The notes: generated by a model not told the origin, from the sequence alone. DNA of 64,000 nucleotides from Rhodococcus sp. CH91 (GCF_022554085.1 NZ_JAKFYR010000010.1:1-64000), one strand, 5' to 3'. Positions 39,738 through 50,403 are shown, counted from the stretch's first letter. A program made the numbers and translations.

Positions 39738-40733
39738 GTGGCGATCTCGAAAGTCGAACGGCTGGTGAATCTGGTCATCGCGCTGCTGTCCACCCGACAG
39801 TTCGTGACCGCGGAGAAGATCCGTGCCTCGGTGGCCGGCTATTCGGAGTGCGCGAGCGACGAGGCGTTCAGCCGCATGTTCGAGCGGGACAAGAACGAAC
39901 TGCGGGATCTGGGGGTGCCGCTCGAGACGGGCAGGCCGTCGCGGTCGTCGACGGTGGAGGGTTATCGCATCAACCGCGACGCCTACGAGCTGCCGGAGAT
40001 CGATCTGACCCGGGAGGAGACCGCCGCGGTCGCGGTGGCCGCCGCGCTGTGGGAGTCCCCGGAGTTGACCTCCGCGGCGCAGGGCGCGCTGCTGAAACTG
40101 CGGGCCGCCGGGATCCGGGTCGACGCCGACGCCGGTGGGGTGGTGGCGCCGTTGCCGCCGCGGGCCCGCGGGTCCGAACCGGCACTGACGGCCTTGCTCG
40201 CGGCGATCGATGCGCGGCGGGCGGTGCGGTTCACCCACCGCAGTTCCCCCACCGAACCGTGGGCGACCCGCACGGTCGAACCGTGGGGGGTGGTCACCGT
40301 GCACGGCCGCTGGTATCTGGTCGGCCACGATCGGGACCGCGACGCGGTGCGCACCTTCCGGCTCTCCCGGATCGGTGACGATGTGACCGCGATCGGTGCG
40401 GCCGGGGCGGTGCACATCCCGCAGGAGGTGGATCTGCGGGCGCGGGTGCTGGCCGCGACCTCCCCGGCGGAGGTGACCGGTTCGGCGCAGGTGTGGGTGG
40501 CCGACGGGCGGGCCTGGGAGTTGCGCCGGCTCGGCCGTCCCGGCGTGGCGCGGCGGGTCGCCGGCCGGGACGGGGTGGTGCTCGAGGTGCCGGTGCGGTC
40601 CTGGGAGTGGATCGCGCGGATCGTCGCCGGGCAGGGCGCCGACGCGCTGGTGCTGGCCCCGGCGGAGTTGCGGGCCGAGGTGCAGCGCATCCTGACGCGG
40701 GCGGCGGCCGAGACGGGGGAGGAGAGTCGATGA
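39738..40733 (+). CDS. pafB: WYL-domain regulator PafB
   Basis: 331 aa. N-terminal winged helix (KVERLVNLVIALLSTRQFVTAEK reads as VERLVNLVIALL plus RQFVTAEKIR), WYL domain around GVVTVHGRWYLVGHDRDRDA and TFRLSRIG, and a C-terminal WCX extension. With PafC it forms the activator that, in mycobacteria, drives the RecA-independent DNA damage response. It is not itself part of pupylation despite the name. Its stop overlaps pafC (ATGA). Confidence 0.93.
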   Translation: MAISKVERLVNLVIALLSTRQFVTAEKIRASVAGYSECASDEAFSRMFERDKNELRDLGVPLETGRPSRSSTVEGYRINRDAYELPEIDLTREETAAVAVAAALWESPELTSAAQGALLKLRAAGIRVDADAGGVVAPLPPRARGSEPALTALLAAIDARRAVRFTHRSSPTEPWATRTVEPWGVVTVHGRWYLVGHDRDRDAVRTFRLSRIGDDVTAIGAAGAVHIPQEVDLRARVLAATSPAEVTGSAQVWVADGRAWELRRLGRPGVARRVAGRDGVVLEVPVRSWEWIARIVAGQGADALVLAPAELRAEVQRILTRAAAETGEESR

Positions 40734-41800
40734 GTACACGATTGTCGGCGCGGCTGGGGCGGCTGCTGAATCTGGTGCCCTATTTCCTGGCGCATCCGGG
40801 GATCAGTGCCGCGGAGGCGGCGCGGGATCTGGGGGTGACCCCCAAGCAGGTGATGGACGATCTGAACCAGCTGTGGGTGTGCGGGCTGCCCGGATACGGC
40901 CCCGGTGATCTGATCGACCTGTCGTTCTCCGAGGACAGCATCGTGGTGACCTTCACCGCGGGCATCGACCGGCCGCTGCGGTTGACCTCCACCGAGGCCA
41001 CCGCGCTGCTGGTGGCGTTGCGGTCGCTGCAGGAGATGCCCGGGGTGGTCGATCCGTCGGCGGCGCAGTCGGCGATCGCGAAGATCGAGGCGGCCGCCGG
41101 CACCGCCGCCGCCGCGGACACCCCCGACCCCGGCACCGACGCCGGGGATGGTGCGGAGCGGGCCGGGGTGGGCAGTGGCGTCGCCGACAGTGGGGTCGCC
41201 GAGGCGGCGGAGCTGCCCGGTGACGACAGCGCCGCCGGGCGGGTGCGGGCAGCGCTGCGCGAGGGCCGCGCAGTGCACCTGACCTACTATTCGGCCTCAC
41301 GCGACACCGTCTCCGAACGGGTCGTCGACCCGATCCGCATCGTGCTCATCGACGAGCACGCCTATCTGCAGGCCTGGTGCCGCAGCGCCGAGGGGGTGCG
41401 GTTGTTCCGATTCGACCGCATCGACGCCGCCCGGGTGCTCGACGAGGCCGCCCGGCCCCCGCACCGGGCCCTCGACGACGACGATCATCTCGAACTGTTC
41501 GAGGGCGACCCGTCACTGCCGGCGGCGCGGCTGCGCATCGCCCCGGACTACACCTGGCTGCTCGACTACTATCCGCTCACCGATGTGCGCCTGTTGCCGG
41601 AGGGGGGCTGCGAGGCGTTGATGCGCTACGCCTCCCCGGACTGGATGGCGCGGCTGCTCGTCGGGCTCGGCGCCGGCGTGCAGGTGCTCGACCCGCCCGC
41701 GCTGCGCACCGCGGTGCGCGCCCGGGCCGCCGCGGCGCTGGCGGCCTACACCGAACTCGACCGGCCGGACCCGGACGCGGGGGCCACGCCGGGCACGTGA
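40730..41800 (+). CDS. pafC: WYL-domain regulator PafC
   Basis: 356 aa from ATG 40730. N-terminal HTH (LLNLVPYFLAHPGISAAEAA, DLGVTPKQVMDDLNQLW). The WYL domain (about 175-270) has VHLTYYSASRDTVSERVVDP and EHAYLQAWCRSAEGVRLFRFDRI split across its strands. Between them, residues of about 118-165 are an Ala/Gly/Asp low-complexity insertion. It acts with PafB as one heterodimeric activator. The two genes overlap by four bases. Confidence 0.93.
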   Translation: MSTRLSARLGRLLNLVPYFLAHPGISAAEAARDLGVTPKQVMDDLNQLWVCGLPGYGPGDLIDLSFSEDSIVVTFTAGIDRPLRLTSTEATALLVALRSLQEMPGVVDPSAAQSAIAKIEAAAGTAAAADTPDPGTDAGDGAERAGVGSGVADSGVAEAAELPGDDSAAGRVRAALREGRAVHLTYYSASRDTVSERVVDPIRIVLIDEHAYLQAWCRSAEGVRLFRFDRIDAARVLDEAARPPHRALDDDDHLELFEGDPSLPAARLRIAPDYTWLLDYYPLTDVRLLPEGGCEALMRYASPDWMARLLVGLGAGVQVLDPPALRTAVRARAAAALAAYTELDRPDPDAGATPGT

Positions 41801-41893
41801 CGATCGCCGGGTTTGTGAAACATCGGTGTGAATGCTCGGAGAATTGTGAATGGATCCGCCCACACGAGCCCCCGGGCCGTGCTCGGGGTCCGG

Positions 41894-41899
41894 TACATT
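41894..41899 (+). promoter_or_regulatory. -10 box TACATT of the tatAC-helY unit
   Basis: TACATT lies 28 nt before the tatA ATG, with GTGGAGG as ribosome site between them. Confidence 0.5.
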
Positions 41900-41927
41900 G
41901 GTCGGAGCCGATCAGTGGAGGTTGTAA

Positions 41928-42182
41928 ATGGGTGCAATGAGCCCCTGGCACTGGGCCATCGTGGCGCTGGTGGTCGTGATTCTCTTCGGTTCGAAGAAGC
42001 TGCCCGACGCCGCCCGCGGTCTCGGACGGTCGCTCCGGATCTTCAAGAGCGAGGTCAAGGAGATGCAGAACGACGACGCTCGGGCCGCTGCGCCGCAGCC
42101 GGCACCGAATCCGTTGCCGTCCGCGCAGCCGACCGCCGATCCCGCCGCGCAGAACACGCACACCGAACCGCGGTCTGCCTGA
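41928..42182 (+). CDS. tatA: twin-arginine translocase subunit TatA
   Basis: 84 aa. Pore-forming component of folded-protein export. A short N-terminal transmembrane helix (about 5-21, [20 protein letters not shown] with the conserved FGxKxLP hinge) is followed by the amphipathic helix [17 protein letters not shown] and a Pro/Gln/Ala-rich cytoplasmic tail. It lies directly upstream of tatC; no tatB is present here, as expected in actinobacteria where tatB lies elsewhere. Confidence 0.95.
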   Translation: MGAMSPWHWAIVALVVVILFGSKKLPDAARGLGRSLRIFKSEVKEMQNDDARAAAPQPAPNPLPSAQPTADPAAQNTHTEPRSA

Positions 42183-42284
42183 CCGTCGTTTCATCCTGCC
42201 GGGGCTCCCATCGGGTGTCCCGGCGTTCCGCTGACCCCGGCACCGCATGCGCCGGTGGTCTCGACAGGAGCTGAGAACCGCACC

Positions 42285-43214
42285 GTGCGCATCCCGTTCG
42301 ATCCGCGCCGCAGCCGGCGCAAGACCAATCCCGACGGCACCATGTCGCTGGTCGAGCACCTCTACGAATTGCGCACGCGTCTGCTGATCGCTCTCGCCGC
42401 GGTCGTCCTCACCACCATCCTCGGGTTCGTCTGGTACGGCCGCAGCCTGTTCGGTCTCGACAGTCTCGGGGAGATCCTGCGCGGACCGTACTGCGACCTT
42501 CCACCGTCCGCGCGCGCCGATCTGAGCACCGACGGGGCGTGCCGGCTGCTCGCCACCGGCCCCTTCGAACAGTTCATGCTGCGCCTGAAGGTCGCCGCGA
42601 CCGCCGGGGTGGTGCTCGCGTGCCCGGTCTGGCTGTACCAGATCTGGGCGTTCGTCACTCCGGGGCTGTACCGGAAGGAACGCCGCTACGCGGTCGCCTT
42701 CGTCACCTCCGGCGCGACCTTGTTCGTCGCCGGGGCGGTGCTCGCCTATCTGGTGATCTCCCACGCCCTGTCGTTCCTGCTCACCGTCGGCAACGACGTG
42801 CAGGTCACCGCCCTGTCCGGCGCCGAATACTTCGGGTTCCTGCTGAACCTGCTGATCATCTTCGGGGTGTCCTTCGAGATCCCGCTGGTGATCGTCGCGC
42901 TCAACGCGGTCGGGGTGCTGCCCTACGAGAAGCTCACGGCGTGGCGGCGCGGACTGATCATGGCGGTGTTCGTCTTCGCGGCGATCGCCACCCCCGGCCA
43001 GGATCCGTTCTCGATGCTGGCGTTGGCGTTGGCGTTGACCCTGCTCGTGGAATTCGCCATCCAGGTGGCGCGGCTGACCGACCGGCACCGGGCCCGCCGC
43101 GCCCGCGCCGAGGGCTGGGCCGATCTCGACGACGACGAGGGCTCGACGATCACGGCACCGACCCCGGTCGATCCGGCCGCCCCCACCCGCACCGACTACT
43201 CCGACACCCTGTGA
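42285..43214 (+). CDS. tatC: twin-arginine translocase subunit TatC
   Basis: 309 aa from GTG 42285. Receptor for RR signal peptides. Six transmembrane helices. Conserved marks: [14 protein letters not shown] at the start, [34 protein letters not shown], and [14 protein letters not shown]. The cytoplasmic C-terminal tail is charged and about 55 residues long. The stop overlaps the helY start (GTGA), keeping the tatA-tatC-helY arrangement of mycobacteria. Confidence 0.96.
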   Translation: MRIPFDPRRSRRKTNPDGTMSLVEHLYELRTRLLIALAAVVLTTILGFVWYGRSLFGLDSLGEILRGPYCDLPPSARADLSTDGACRLLATGPFEQFMLRLKVAATAGVVLACPVWLYQIWAFVTPGLYRKERRYAVAFVTSGATLFVAGAVLAYLVISHALSFLLTVGNDVQVTALSGAEYFGFLLNLLIIFGVSFEIPLVIVALNAVGVLPYEKLTAWRRGLIMAVFVFAAIATPGQDPFSMLALALALTLLVEFAIQVARLTDRHRARRARAEGWADLDDDEGSTITAPTPVDPAAPTRTDYSDTL

Positions 43215-45958
43215 CCGGCGATCCTGTGACCGGTGACGCCGTCTCCGGCACCGATCCGCACGTGCCGGGCGCGCAGCTGACGGCCTTCGCCGACGGGCTC
43301 GCTTTCCCGCTCGACGCCTTCCAGATCGAGGCGTGCCGGGCCCTCGAGGGTGGACATTCGGTGCTGGTCTGCGCGCCCACCGGCGCCGGGAAGACCGTCG
43401 TCGGGGAGTTCGCGGTGTTCCTGGCCCTGCAGGCCGGCACGAAATGCTTCTACACCACCCCGATCAAGGCGCTGAGCAACCAGAAGTACCACGACCTGTG
43501 TGCCCGGCACGGCAAGGATGCGGTCGGTCTGCTCACCGGCGACCAGTCGATCAATTCGGACGCCCCGGTGGTGGTGATGACCACCGAGGTGCTGCGCAAC
43601 ATGATCTACGCGTCGTCCACCGCCCTGATCGGCCTCACCCATGTGGTGATGGACGAGGTGCACTTCCTCGCCGACCGGTTCCGCGGGGCGGTGTGGGAAG
43701 AGGTGATCCTGCACCTGCCGGAGGACGTGCGGCTGGCGAGCCTGTCGGCGACGGTGTCCAACGCCGAGGAGTTCGGCGACTGGATGACCACCGTGCGCGG
43801 TGATACCACCGTCGTCGTCGACGAGGTGCGGCCCATCCCGCTGCACCAGCACATGATGGTCGGCTCTCGCATCTACGACCTGTTCGATCGCCGCGCCGAT
43901 CCGCAGACCGCCCCGGCCCGGCGGCGCCGCGACATCGTCGTCAACCCGGAGTTGGTGGCGGCGGTGCGGCAGCGGCAGAGCCTGGCCGGGATGGACCGCT
44001 GGTCCGAACGCGGCCCGCGTTTCCGGCCGCCGCCCCGCCCGGAGGTGATCACCCGCCTCGACCGCGACGGTCTGCTGCCGGCGATCACCTTCGTGTTCAG
44101 CCGCGCCGGGTGCGACGCCGCGGTGCAGCAGTGCCTGCGGTCGGGACTGCACCTGACCGACGAGCGGGAGGCCGCGGAGATCGGCCGGATCGTCGACGAG
44201 CACACCCGGGATCTGCCGCGCGCCGACCTCGAGGTTCTCGGGTACGCCTCGTGGCGCACCGCCCTCGAACGGGGTATCGCCGCTCATCACGCCGGGATGC
44301 TGCCGGCCTTCCGGCACACCGTCGAGGAGTTGTTCGTGCGAGGGCTGGTGCGGGCGGTCTTCGCCACCGAAACCCTTGCCCTGGGCATCAACATGCCCGC
44401 CCGCACCGTGGTGCTCGAGAAACTCGTCAAATTCAACGGCGACACGCACGCCGAGCTGACCCCCGGCGAGTACACGCAGCTCACCGGCCGCGCCGGGCGT
44501 CGCGGTATCGACGTCGAGGGGCATGCGGTGGTGCTGTGGCAGCCCGGGCTCGAACCGGCGACCGTGGCCGGGCTCGCCTCCACCCGCACCTTCCCGCTGC
44601 GCAGTTCGTTCCGGCCGTCCTACAACATGGCGGTCAATCTCATCGACGCGGTCGGGGTGCAGCGGTCGCGGGCGCTGCTCGAGATGTCCTTCGCCCAGTT
44701 CCAGGCCGACAAGTCGGTGGTCGGTCTCAAACGCGGCATCGATCGCAACGAGGCCACCCTGGCACAGTTGCGCGACCAGCTCGGCGGGGAGGGCAGCGAG
44801 ATCCTCGACTATCTGCGCTTGCGCGCCGAGCTGACCGACGCCGAACGCGAGCACGAGCGGCGCGGCCGGCAGGACCGGCGGGCGGAGGCGGTCGCCTCGC
44901 TGGTGGCCTTGCGGCGCGGCGACATCGTCGCGGTCCCGGCCGGGAAGCACCGGGGGCTGGCGGTGGTCGTCCTCCCGGACACCGACGCCGGTGACCCGCG
45001 CCCGCAGGTCGTCACCGCCGATGCCTGGTCGGGGCGGCTCTCGGCCGGGGATTTCCCGGCGCCGGCGACGGTGCTGGGCCGGTTGCGGTTGCCGCGGCAC
45101 GTCGATCACCGCACCGGCCGGGGCCGCCGCGACATCGCGTCGGCGTTGCGGTCGAAGGGACTGGTGCCGCCGCGGCGCCCGAAACGCGCCCGAGCCAAGG
45201 GCGATACCCGCGAGATCGACGCGGTGCGGCGGCAGCTGAAGAATCATCCGGCGCGCACCCATCCCGACCTCGACTCGCTCGCCCGCATCGGGGAGCGCTA
45301 TCACCGGCTGCTGCGCGAAACCCAGCAGCAACGCCGCAAGGCCGCCGCCGCGACCGATTCGCTGGCGCGGACCTTCGAGCGCATCGTCGCGCTGCTCACC
45401 GAACGCGGTTATCTCACCGGCGGGGACGATCCGGCGACCACGGAGGCGGGGGAGCGGCTCGCGCGGATCTACACCGAATCGGATCTGCTCGTCGCCGAAT
45501 GTGTGCGGTGCCGCGCGTGGGTGGGATTGTCGGCGCCGGAACTGGCGGCGGTCGCCTCGGCGGTGATCTACGAGTCGCGGACCGACGAACCGGTCACCGT
45601 GGTCGGCCCGACCGGCCCGATCCGGCACGCGCTCGCCGAGACCACCCGGCTGTGCGACGGGTTGCGGGCCGACGAGATCCGGCATCGGCTGCCCCCGACC
45701 CGCGAACCCGATCTGGGGTTCGTCACCGCCGCCTACACCTGGGCGAGTACCGCCTCGCTGACCGAGGCGCTGGTCGCCGCCGAGGCGGCCGGTAAGGAAT
45801 TGTCGCCCGGCGATTTCGTGCGCTGGTGCCGGCAGTTGATCGACCTGCTCGACCAGATCCGCACGTGTGCGGACGATCCGGAGCTGGCGCGCACCGCCGG
45901 CAAGGCGGTGGGGGCGATCCGGCGCGGTGTCGTCGCTGTCGATCCCAGCGCGGAATGA
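43211..45958 (+). CDS. helY: DEAD/DEVH-box RNA helicase (HelY/Ski2-like)
   Basis: 915 aa from GTG 43211. APTGAGKT at 55-62 (motif I), DEVH at 148-151 (motif II), SLSATVSN (III), [15 protein letters not shown] (V) and [12 protein letters not shown] (VI) give a complete Ski2-type core. It is followed by the rRNA-processing arch-type and DSHCT-like C-terminal regions (about 560-915). Probably RNA unwinding linked to processing or decay; the precise role is unproven. Homologue of M. tuberculosis Rv2092c and in the same position after tatC. Confidence 0.93.
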   Translation: MTGDPVTGDAVSGTDPHVPGAQLTAFADGLAFPLDAFQIEACRALEGGHSVLVCAPTGAGKTVVGEFAVFLALQAGTKCFYTTPIKALSNQKYHDLCARHGKDAVGLLTGDQSINSDAPVVVMTTEVLRNMIYASSTALIGLTHVVMDEVHFLADRFRGAVWEEVILHLPEDVRLASLSATVSNAEEFGDWMTTVRGDTTVVVDEVRPIPLHQHMMVGSRIYDLFDRRADPQTAPARRRRDIVVNPELVAAVRQRQSLAGMDRWSERGPRFRPPPRPEVITRLDRDGLLPAITFVFSRAGCDAAVQQCLRSGLHLTDEREAAEIGRIVDEHTRDLPRADLEVLGYASWRTALERGIAAHHAGMLPAFRHTVEELFVRGLVRAVFATETLALGINMPARTVVLEKLVKFNGDTHAELTPGEYTQLTGRAGRRGIDVEGHAVVLWQPGLEPATVAGLASTRTFPLRSSFRPSYNMAVNLIDAVGVQRSRALLEMSFAQFQADKSVVGLKRGIDRNEATLAQLRDQLGGEGSEILDYLRLRAELTDAEREHERRGRQDRRAEAVASLVALRRGDIVAVPAGKHRGLAVVVLPDTDAGDPRPQVVTADAWSGRLSAGDFPAPATVLGRLRLPRHVDHRTGRGRRDIASALRSKGLVPPRRPKRARAKGDTREIDAVRRQLKNHPARTHPDLDSLARIGERYHRLLRETQQQRRKAAAATDSLARTFERIVALLTERGYLTGGDDPATTEAGERLARIYTESDLLVAECVRCRAWVGLSAPELAAVASAVIYESRTDEPVTVVGPTGPIRHALAETTRLCDGLRADEIRHRLPPTREPDLGFVTAAYTWASTASLTEALVAAEAAGKELSPGDFVRWCRQLIDLLDQIRTCADDPELARTAGKAVGAIRRGVVAVDPSAE

Positions 45959-46048
45959 GTGCCCCGGCGGTGGCACGGGTGGATGTTCGCCGGTGCCAGC
46001 GGGCGCTACCGTAGTGGCACACAACGGGAAGGGTGAGTGGAGACGACG

Positions 46049-46903
46049 ATGACCGGGCCGAACGAACCGCAGGACGCGCAGGGGCAGACACCGCCGGAAC
46101 CGAAGGATCCGTGGGCGCCCACCCCTGCCCCCGGTGGCGGTGAGCAGCCGGGATCGTCGTGGTCCGCCCCGCACAGCGGGCAGCAGTGGGCGCCGGGCGC
46201 CGCCGCCGGGTGGGGTCCGCCGCCGGCCGGAGAGTCTGCGCCCGCGGGATGGGGTGCCGGCCCCGGGGAGGCCCAGCCGAATCCGTGGGCCGCACCGGCC
46301 GGCGCGTCGAACCAGCCGAGCTGGGCGGCGCCGGCTCCCCAGCATCCCGGTACCCCCCAGCATCCCGGTCCCCCCCAGCATCCGGGCCCGCAGCCGCATC
46401 CGGGCCCGCAGGGATGGGGTGCCCCGGCGCCCGGCTGGGGGCAGCAACCTTCCGGCGGACCGCAATCCTGGGGTGCTCCCGGACAGCCGCACCCCGCCCC
46501 GGGGTGGGGTGCTCACCAGCCGGGTGGTCCGCAGAACTGGGGTGCGCCGGCGAACGGTTGGCAGCAGCCCGGCCCGGCGCCACAGCAGAACGGCAGGTCG
46601 AAGCTGCCGTGGATCCTCGGTGGGGTCGGTGTGGTGGTCGTGCTCGCGATCGTCGGGATCCTCGCGGCGACCGTTTTCGGCGACAAGGTCCTCGACGACG
46701 CGGCCACCGAGGCCGGTATCGCGAAGGTGCTCACCGAGTCGTACGGGGCGGGGCAGGTCGGCGACGTGCAGTGCCCGAGTGATCAGGCCGTCGAGGCCGG
46801 TCACCGGTTCACCTGCGAGGCCACCGTGGACGGGCAGTTCCGGGAAGTGACCGTCACCGTCACCGACGACAACGGCACCTACGAGGTCGGCCGCCCCAAC
46901 TGA
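46049..46903 (+). CDS. proline-rich membrane protein with C-terminal DUF4333 domain
   Basis: 284 aa from ATG 46049, with GTGGAGA upstream. Residues 1-180 are a cytoplasmic Pro/Gly/Trp/Gln-rich region with imperfect repeats of HPGPPQ and GWGAP-type units. One transmembrane helix follows (about 187-209, WILGGVGVVVVLAIVGIL). The external domain (about 215-284) has VGDVQCPSDQAVEAGHRFTC and matches DUF4333, with two cysteines probably in a disulfide. It occupies the place of M. tuberculosis Rv2091c after helY. Function unknown. Confidence 0.8.
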   Translation: MTGPNEPQDAQGQTPPEPKDPWAPTPAPGGGEQPGSSWSAPHSGQQWAPGAAAGWGPPPAGESAPAGWGAGPGEAQPNPWAAPAGASNQPSWAAPAPQHPGTPQHPGPPQHPGPQPHPGPQGWGAPAPGWGQQPSGGPQSWGAPGQPHPAPGWGAHQPGGPQNWGAPANGWQQPGPAPQQNGRSKLPWILGGVGVVVVLAIVGILAATVFGDKVLDDAATEAGIAKVLTESYGAGQVGDVQCPSDQAVEAGHRFTCEATVDGQFREVTVTVTDDNGTYEVGRPN

Positions 46904-46913
46904 CCGAGTCGGT

Positions 46914-47882
46914 TCAGCGGTCGGCCAGGGCCGCGACCAGCGCGGACACCGGCCGCTCCAGCCCCCACCGCTGCGCCAGCGCGGTGAGCTGCTCCGGATC
47001 GGCCGGTTCCGTCGGCAACACGTCGGAGCGGGACAGATCCACGTCGGCGTCGGTGGCCACCCGCACCACCGGCAGCGCCGCATCCAGATAGTCCGCGGCC
47101 GCGGCGAGTTTCACCCGCATGCCCTGGGCCAGCGACGTCGACTCGTCGAGTGCCGCGGCCCGCACCGCCTCGAGCGAGCCGTACTGCTGCAGCAGTCCCG
47201 AGGCGGTCTTCTCGCCGACGCCCTTGACGCCGGGCAACCCGTCGGACGGGTCGCCGCGCAGCACCGCCAGCTCGGCGTAGGCGGCGCCGGCCCGCTCGGC
47301 CGGCACCCCGTAGCGTTCGGCGACCAGCGCCGGATCGAACAGTTCGGCCCTGGCCAGGCCACGACCGGCGTAGAGCACCCGCACCGGCACCGGCGTGTCG
47401 GTGACCACCTGCAACAGGTCGCGGTCGCCGCTGACCACGATCACCGGGTCGGTGGTCTCGCGGGCGGCGAGGGTGCCGAGCACGTCGTCGGCTTCGAACC
47501 CGGCGGCGCCGCCGGTGGCGATCCCGGCCGCGGCGAGCACTTCGAGGATCAGCGGCACCTGCGGCAGCAGCGCGGGCGGCACCTCCTCGACGGTGCCGTC
47601 GGAGCCGGCAGCGACGCGATGCGCCTTGTAGCTCGGCACCGCCGCGACCCGGAAGGCCGGGCGCCAGTCCAGATCCAGGCACACCACCAGCCGGGTGGGG
47701 CGGTGGGTGCGGATGAGGGAGGCGACCATGTCCACGAAGCCGCGCACCGCGTTGACCGGGCTGCCGTCGGGGGCGGTGACCTTCTCCGGGATGGCGTGGA
47801 AGGCCCGGAACCACAGGCTCGCGCCGTCGAGCAGCATCAATGTGGGGTCCGGTGCGGGTGTGGAGTTCTCCGGTGCGGTCAC
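46914..47882 (-). CDS. 5'-3' exonuclease (PolI N-terminal/FEN-like)
   Basis: 322 aa from GTG 47882, which has CAGGA about 8 nt upstream; an ATG at 47891 is possible. Stand-alone version of the DNA polymerase I 5'-nuclease, as in Rv2090. Metal-binding acidic residues appear in [28 protein letters not shown] and [12 protein letters not shown], and the helix-hairpin-helix is [18 protein letters not shown]. It probably removes RNA primers or flaps. It converges with the DUF4333 gene (10-bp gap) and is divergent from the M24 peptidase gene. Confidence 0.9.
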   Translation of the reverse strand: MTAPENSTPAPDPTLMLLDGASLWFRAFHAIPEKVTAPDGSPVNAVRGFVDMVASLIRTHRPTRLVVCLDLDWRPAFRVAAVPSYKAHRVAAGSDGTVEEVPPALLPQVPLILEVLAAAGIATGGAAGFEADDVLGTLAARETTDPVIVVSGDRDLLQVVTDTPVPVRVLYAGRGLARAELFDPALVAERYGVPAERAGAAYAELAVLRGDPSDGLPGVKGVGEKTASGLLQQYGSLEAVRAAALDESTSLAQGMRVKLAAAADYLDAALPVVRVATDADVDLSRSDVLPTEPADPEQLTALAQRWGLERPVSALVAALADR

Positions 47883-47913
47883 GGACCACATCCTGCCATC
47901 CGGTCGCGGCCAC

Positions 47914-47919
47914 TAGGCT
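47914..47919 (+). promoter_or_regulatory. -10 box TAGGCT, leaderless M24 peptidase promoter
   Basis: TAGGCT ends 7 nt before the ATG at 47927. Confidence 0.55.
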
Positions 47920-47926
47920 CGGATGC

Positions 47927-49057
47927 ATGACCACTGCCGCCACTCGATTCCCCGCCGACCGTTACGCGGCCCGCCTGGCGCGCGCCGCCGAACTCGGTGC
48001 CGCCGCCGGTTTCGGCGCGCTGCTCATCACCCCCGGACCGGACCTGCGGTATCTGACCGGGTCGCGCGCCGAATCGTTCGAACGCCTGACGTGCCTGGTG
48101 ATCCCCACCGACGGCTCCGGCGCCTCCGTGGTGGTGCCGCGGCTGGAGCTGGCGTCGCTCGAGGAGTCCGCCATCGGTGAACTGGGGCTGCCGGTGCGGG
48201 ACTGGGTGGACGGTCAGGACCCCTACGCGCTCGTGCGCGAACTCGTCGCGACCGCGGGGACGTTCGCGGTGGCCGAGGCGATGCCGGCGCTGCACCTGGT
48301 GCCGCTGACCGCCCGGTTCGGCGCCGCTCCGGCGCTCGCGACGTCGGTGATCCGGCAGCTGCGGATGGTCAAGGACGCCGACGAGGTCGCGGCGTTGCGG
48401 CGCGCCGGTGCCGCCATCGACCGGGTGCATGCCCGCATGGGCGAATGGCTGCGGCCCGGGCGCACCGAAGCCCAGGTGGCCGCGGACATCACCGCGGCGA
48501 TCCTCGAGGAGGGCCACACGGAGGCGGCATTCGTCATCGTCGGTTCCGGCCCGCACGGCGCCGACCCGCACCACGAGGTGTCCGACCGGGTCATCGAATC
48601 CGGCGACATCGTCGTCATCGACATCGGTGGTCCCGTCGAACCGGGCTACTACTCGGATTCGACCCGCACCTACAGCATCGGCGAACCGAACCCGGAGATC
48701 GCGACGAAGATCGCGGTGCTCGAGAAGGCCCAGCAGACCGCCGTCGACGCGGTGCGGCCCGGGGTGCGCGCCGAGGACGTCGACGCCGCCGCCCGCAATC
48801 TGCTCGCCGCCGCCGGCTACGGGGAGGCGTTCGTGCACCGCACCGGGCACGGCATCGGCCTGTCAGTGCACGAGGAGCCGTACATCGTCTCCGGCAACGA
48901 CGACATCCTGCAGCCCGGCATGGCGTTCAGCATCGAACCGGGCATCTACTTCCGCGGCGAGTGGGGTGCGCGGATCGAGGACATCGTCGTCGTCACCGAG
49001 GACGGCTGCGAGTCGATGAACCTGCGCCCGCACGGATTGACGGTGCTGCCGGGCTGA
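47927..49057 (+). CDS. pepE: M24 metallopeptidase (Xaa-Pro dipeptidase type)
   Basis: 376 aa. N-terminal creatinase/prolidase domain (to about 140), then the pita-bread domain with metal ligands in IDIGGPVEPGYYSDSTRT (two Asp), HRTGHGIGLSVHEEP (His), AFSIEPGIYF (Glu) and ARIEDIVVV (Glu). All five ligands are present, so it should be active with two metal ions on Xaa-Pro peptides. It corresponds to M. tuberculosis Rv2089c (pepE) in position and length. Cytoplasmic. Confidence 0.9.
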   Translation: MTTAATRFPADRYAARLARAAELGAAAGFGALLITPGPDLRYLTGSRAESFERLTCLVIPTDGSGASVVVPRLELASLEESAIGELGLPVRDWVDGQDPYALVRELVATAGTFAVAEAMPALHLVPLTARFGAAPALATSVIRQLRMVKDADEVAALRRAGAAIDRVHARMGEWLRPGRTEAQVAADITAAILEEGHTEAAFVIVGSGPHGADPHHEVSDRVIESGDIVVIDIGGPVEPGYYSDSTRTYSIGEPNPEIATKIAVLEKAQQTAVDAVRPGVRAEDVDAAARNLLAAAGYGEAFVHRTGHGIGLSVHEEPYIVSGNDDILQPGMAFSIEPGIYFRGEWGARIEDIVVVTEDGCESMNLRPHGLTVLPG

Positions 49058-49207
49058 CACCCGGCGGCGTGTCCGGTCACGAGGCCGCGGCGGGACTTCT
49101 CAGATCGGCGAGGAAGACGTCGATGCTCGGGGAGCGGTCACCGTCCCTCCCGCAGACAGGAGAACCCCGCCACTGCATCCCGGAGATCGAACCGGGACAC
49201 TGGCCGC

Positions 49208-49954
49208 ATGAACCACACCGCACAGGGAACCGTCGTCATCTTCGGGGGACGCAGCGAGATCGGCGTCGAGGTCGCCACCCGGCTCGCCGCGGGCCGCACC
49301 GTGATCCTCGCCGCGCGTCGCGCCGACGACCTGGTCGACGAGTGCGCCGCCGTGCGGGCGGCAGGGGCGACGGCGGTGCAAACGGTCGAGTTCGACGCCG
49401 ACGCGATCCACACCCACCCGGCGGTGCTCGACCGGATCGCCGCCTTCGGGCCGATCGATGTGGCGGTGCTGGCCTTCGGGATCCTCGGCGACCAGACCCG
49501 CGCGGAAACCGATGCGGCCCATGCAGTCTCGATCGTGCACATCGACTATCTCGCGCAGGTCGCGCTGCTCACCGACCTGGCACAGCGGCTGCGCGCCCAG
49601 CGGTCCGGGCGGCTGGTGGTGTTCTCCTCGGTCGCCGGGTGGCGGGTGCGCCGCGCCAACTACGTCTACGGCTCGGCGAAGGCCGGCCTCGACGGGTTCG
49701 CGTCCGGGCTGGCCGACGCGTTGCACGGCAGCGGGGTGTCGCTGCTGCTGGTGCGTCCGGGTTTCGTGATCGGGCGGATGACAGCCGGGATGACCCCGGC
49801 GCCGTTGTCGAGCACCCCCACGCAGGTCGCCGAGGCGACGGTGCGGGCGTTGCGCCGCGGCCGCGGTGAGGTGTGGGTGCCGGCGGTGCTGCGGCCGGTG
49901 TTCTTCGGGATGCGGTTGCTGCCGCGGGCGGCCTGGCGGCGGCTGCCGCGGTAA
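49208..49954 (+). CDS. SDR-family oxidoreductase (DprE2-like)
   Basis: 248 aa. IFGGRSEIGVEVATRL is the cofactor loop in the SEIG form typical of the DprE2 group, which reduces decaprenyl-phospho-2-keto-pentose. The Ser of FSSVAGW and the Tyr/Lys of YGSAK complete the active site. The basic C-terminus (PRAAWRRLPR) may touch the membrane. Similar in size and position to M. tuberculosis Rv2073c. Whether it acts on a polyprenyl sugar is an inference from family resemblance. Confidence 0.82.
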   Translation: MNHTAQGTVVIFGGRSEIGVEVATRLAAGRTVILAARRADDLVDECAAVRAAGATAVQTVEFDADAIHTHPAVLDRIAAFGPIDVAVLAFGILGDQTRAETDAAHAVSIVHIDYLAQVALLTDLAQRLRAQRSGRLVVFSSVAGWRVRRANYVYGSAKAGLDGFASGLADALHGSGVSLLLVRPGFVIGRMTAGMTPAPLSSTPTQVAEATVRALRRGRGEVWVPAVLRPVFFGMRLLPRAAWRRLPR

Positions 49955-50403
49955 CGGGCCGCCTCGCTGCGCGTTGTATTCGCAGAGCTTGGCCCGTGGT
50001 GTTCATTAGGCAGACCCGATCAGGATCCCGTCCATGAGGCGACGATCGTGCTGTTCGGGTCCGCTATACGAAACCGGCATGCAGGACGGTTGAACGGGAC
50101 GGGTCGGACGGTCGGCTTGCCAGAACACGATTGAGTGCCGGGCCGTTTCGGGGTGTCCTGTTTGAGGATCGGTCCACAAAATTGATCTTGTTCCGAAAAC
50201 GAACGTATATGAAACATCCGTGGCGGATTCGGACGATGTGACCTTCAGGAAGAGATGGCCGGAGATCTTCGTTGAAATGTGGCATTGAGCCAGAGGCCAC
50301 CGGCCGCTGTTGACCGATGAGTGCACCCCTGCACCCGGTAATGTCCAGATCGGGTTCGGATTCGGACAACTCGTAGAGGCCGTATCGAAGGAGACGTAAA
50401 GAA
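49955..50403. other. intergenic region without recognisable gene
   Basis: About 450 bp of somewhat lower GC than the flanks. Several overlapping frames are open on the minus strand, but none has a ribosome site, codon bias or recognisable protein. AAGGAG at 50388-50393 at its right end belongs to the next unit. Confidence 0.5.

Noticed and set aside
46330-46420. CRISPR-like repeats
   Set aside because: The repeats are short, in frame and encode Pro-rich units of a membrane protein; no regular spacers.
43196-47083. 1295-codon minus-strand ORF opposite helY and the DUF4333 gene
   Set aside because: It runs through three real genes and encodes low-complexity R/G/P sequence; rejected as shadow.
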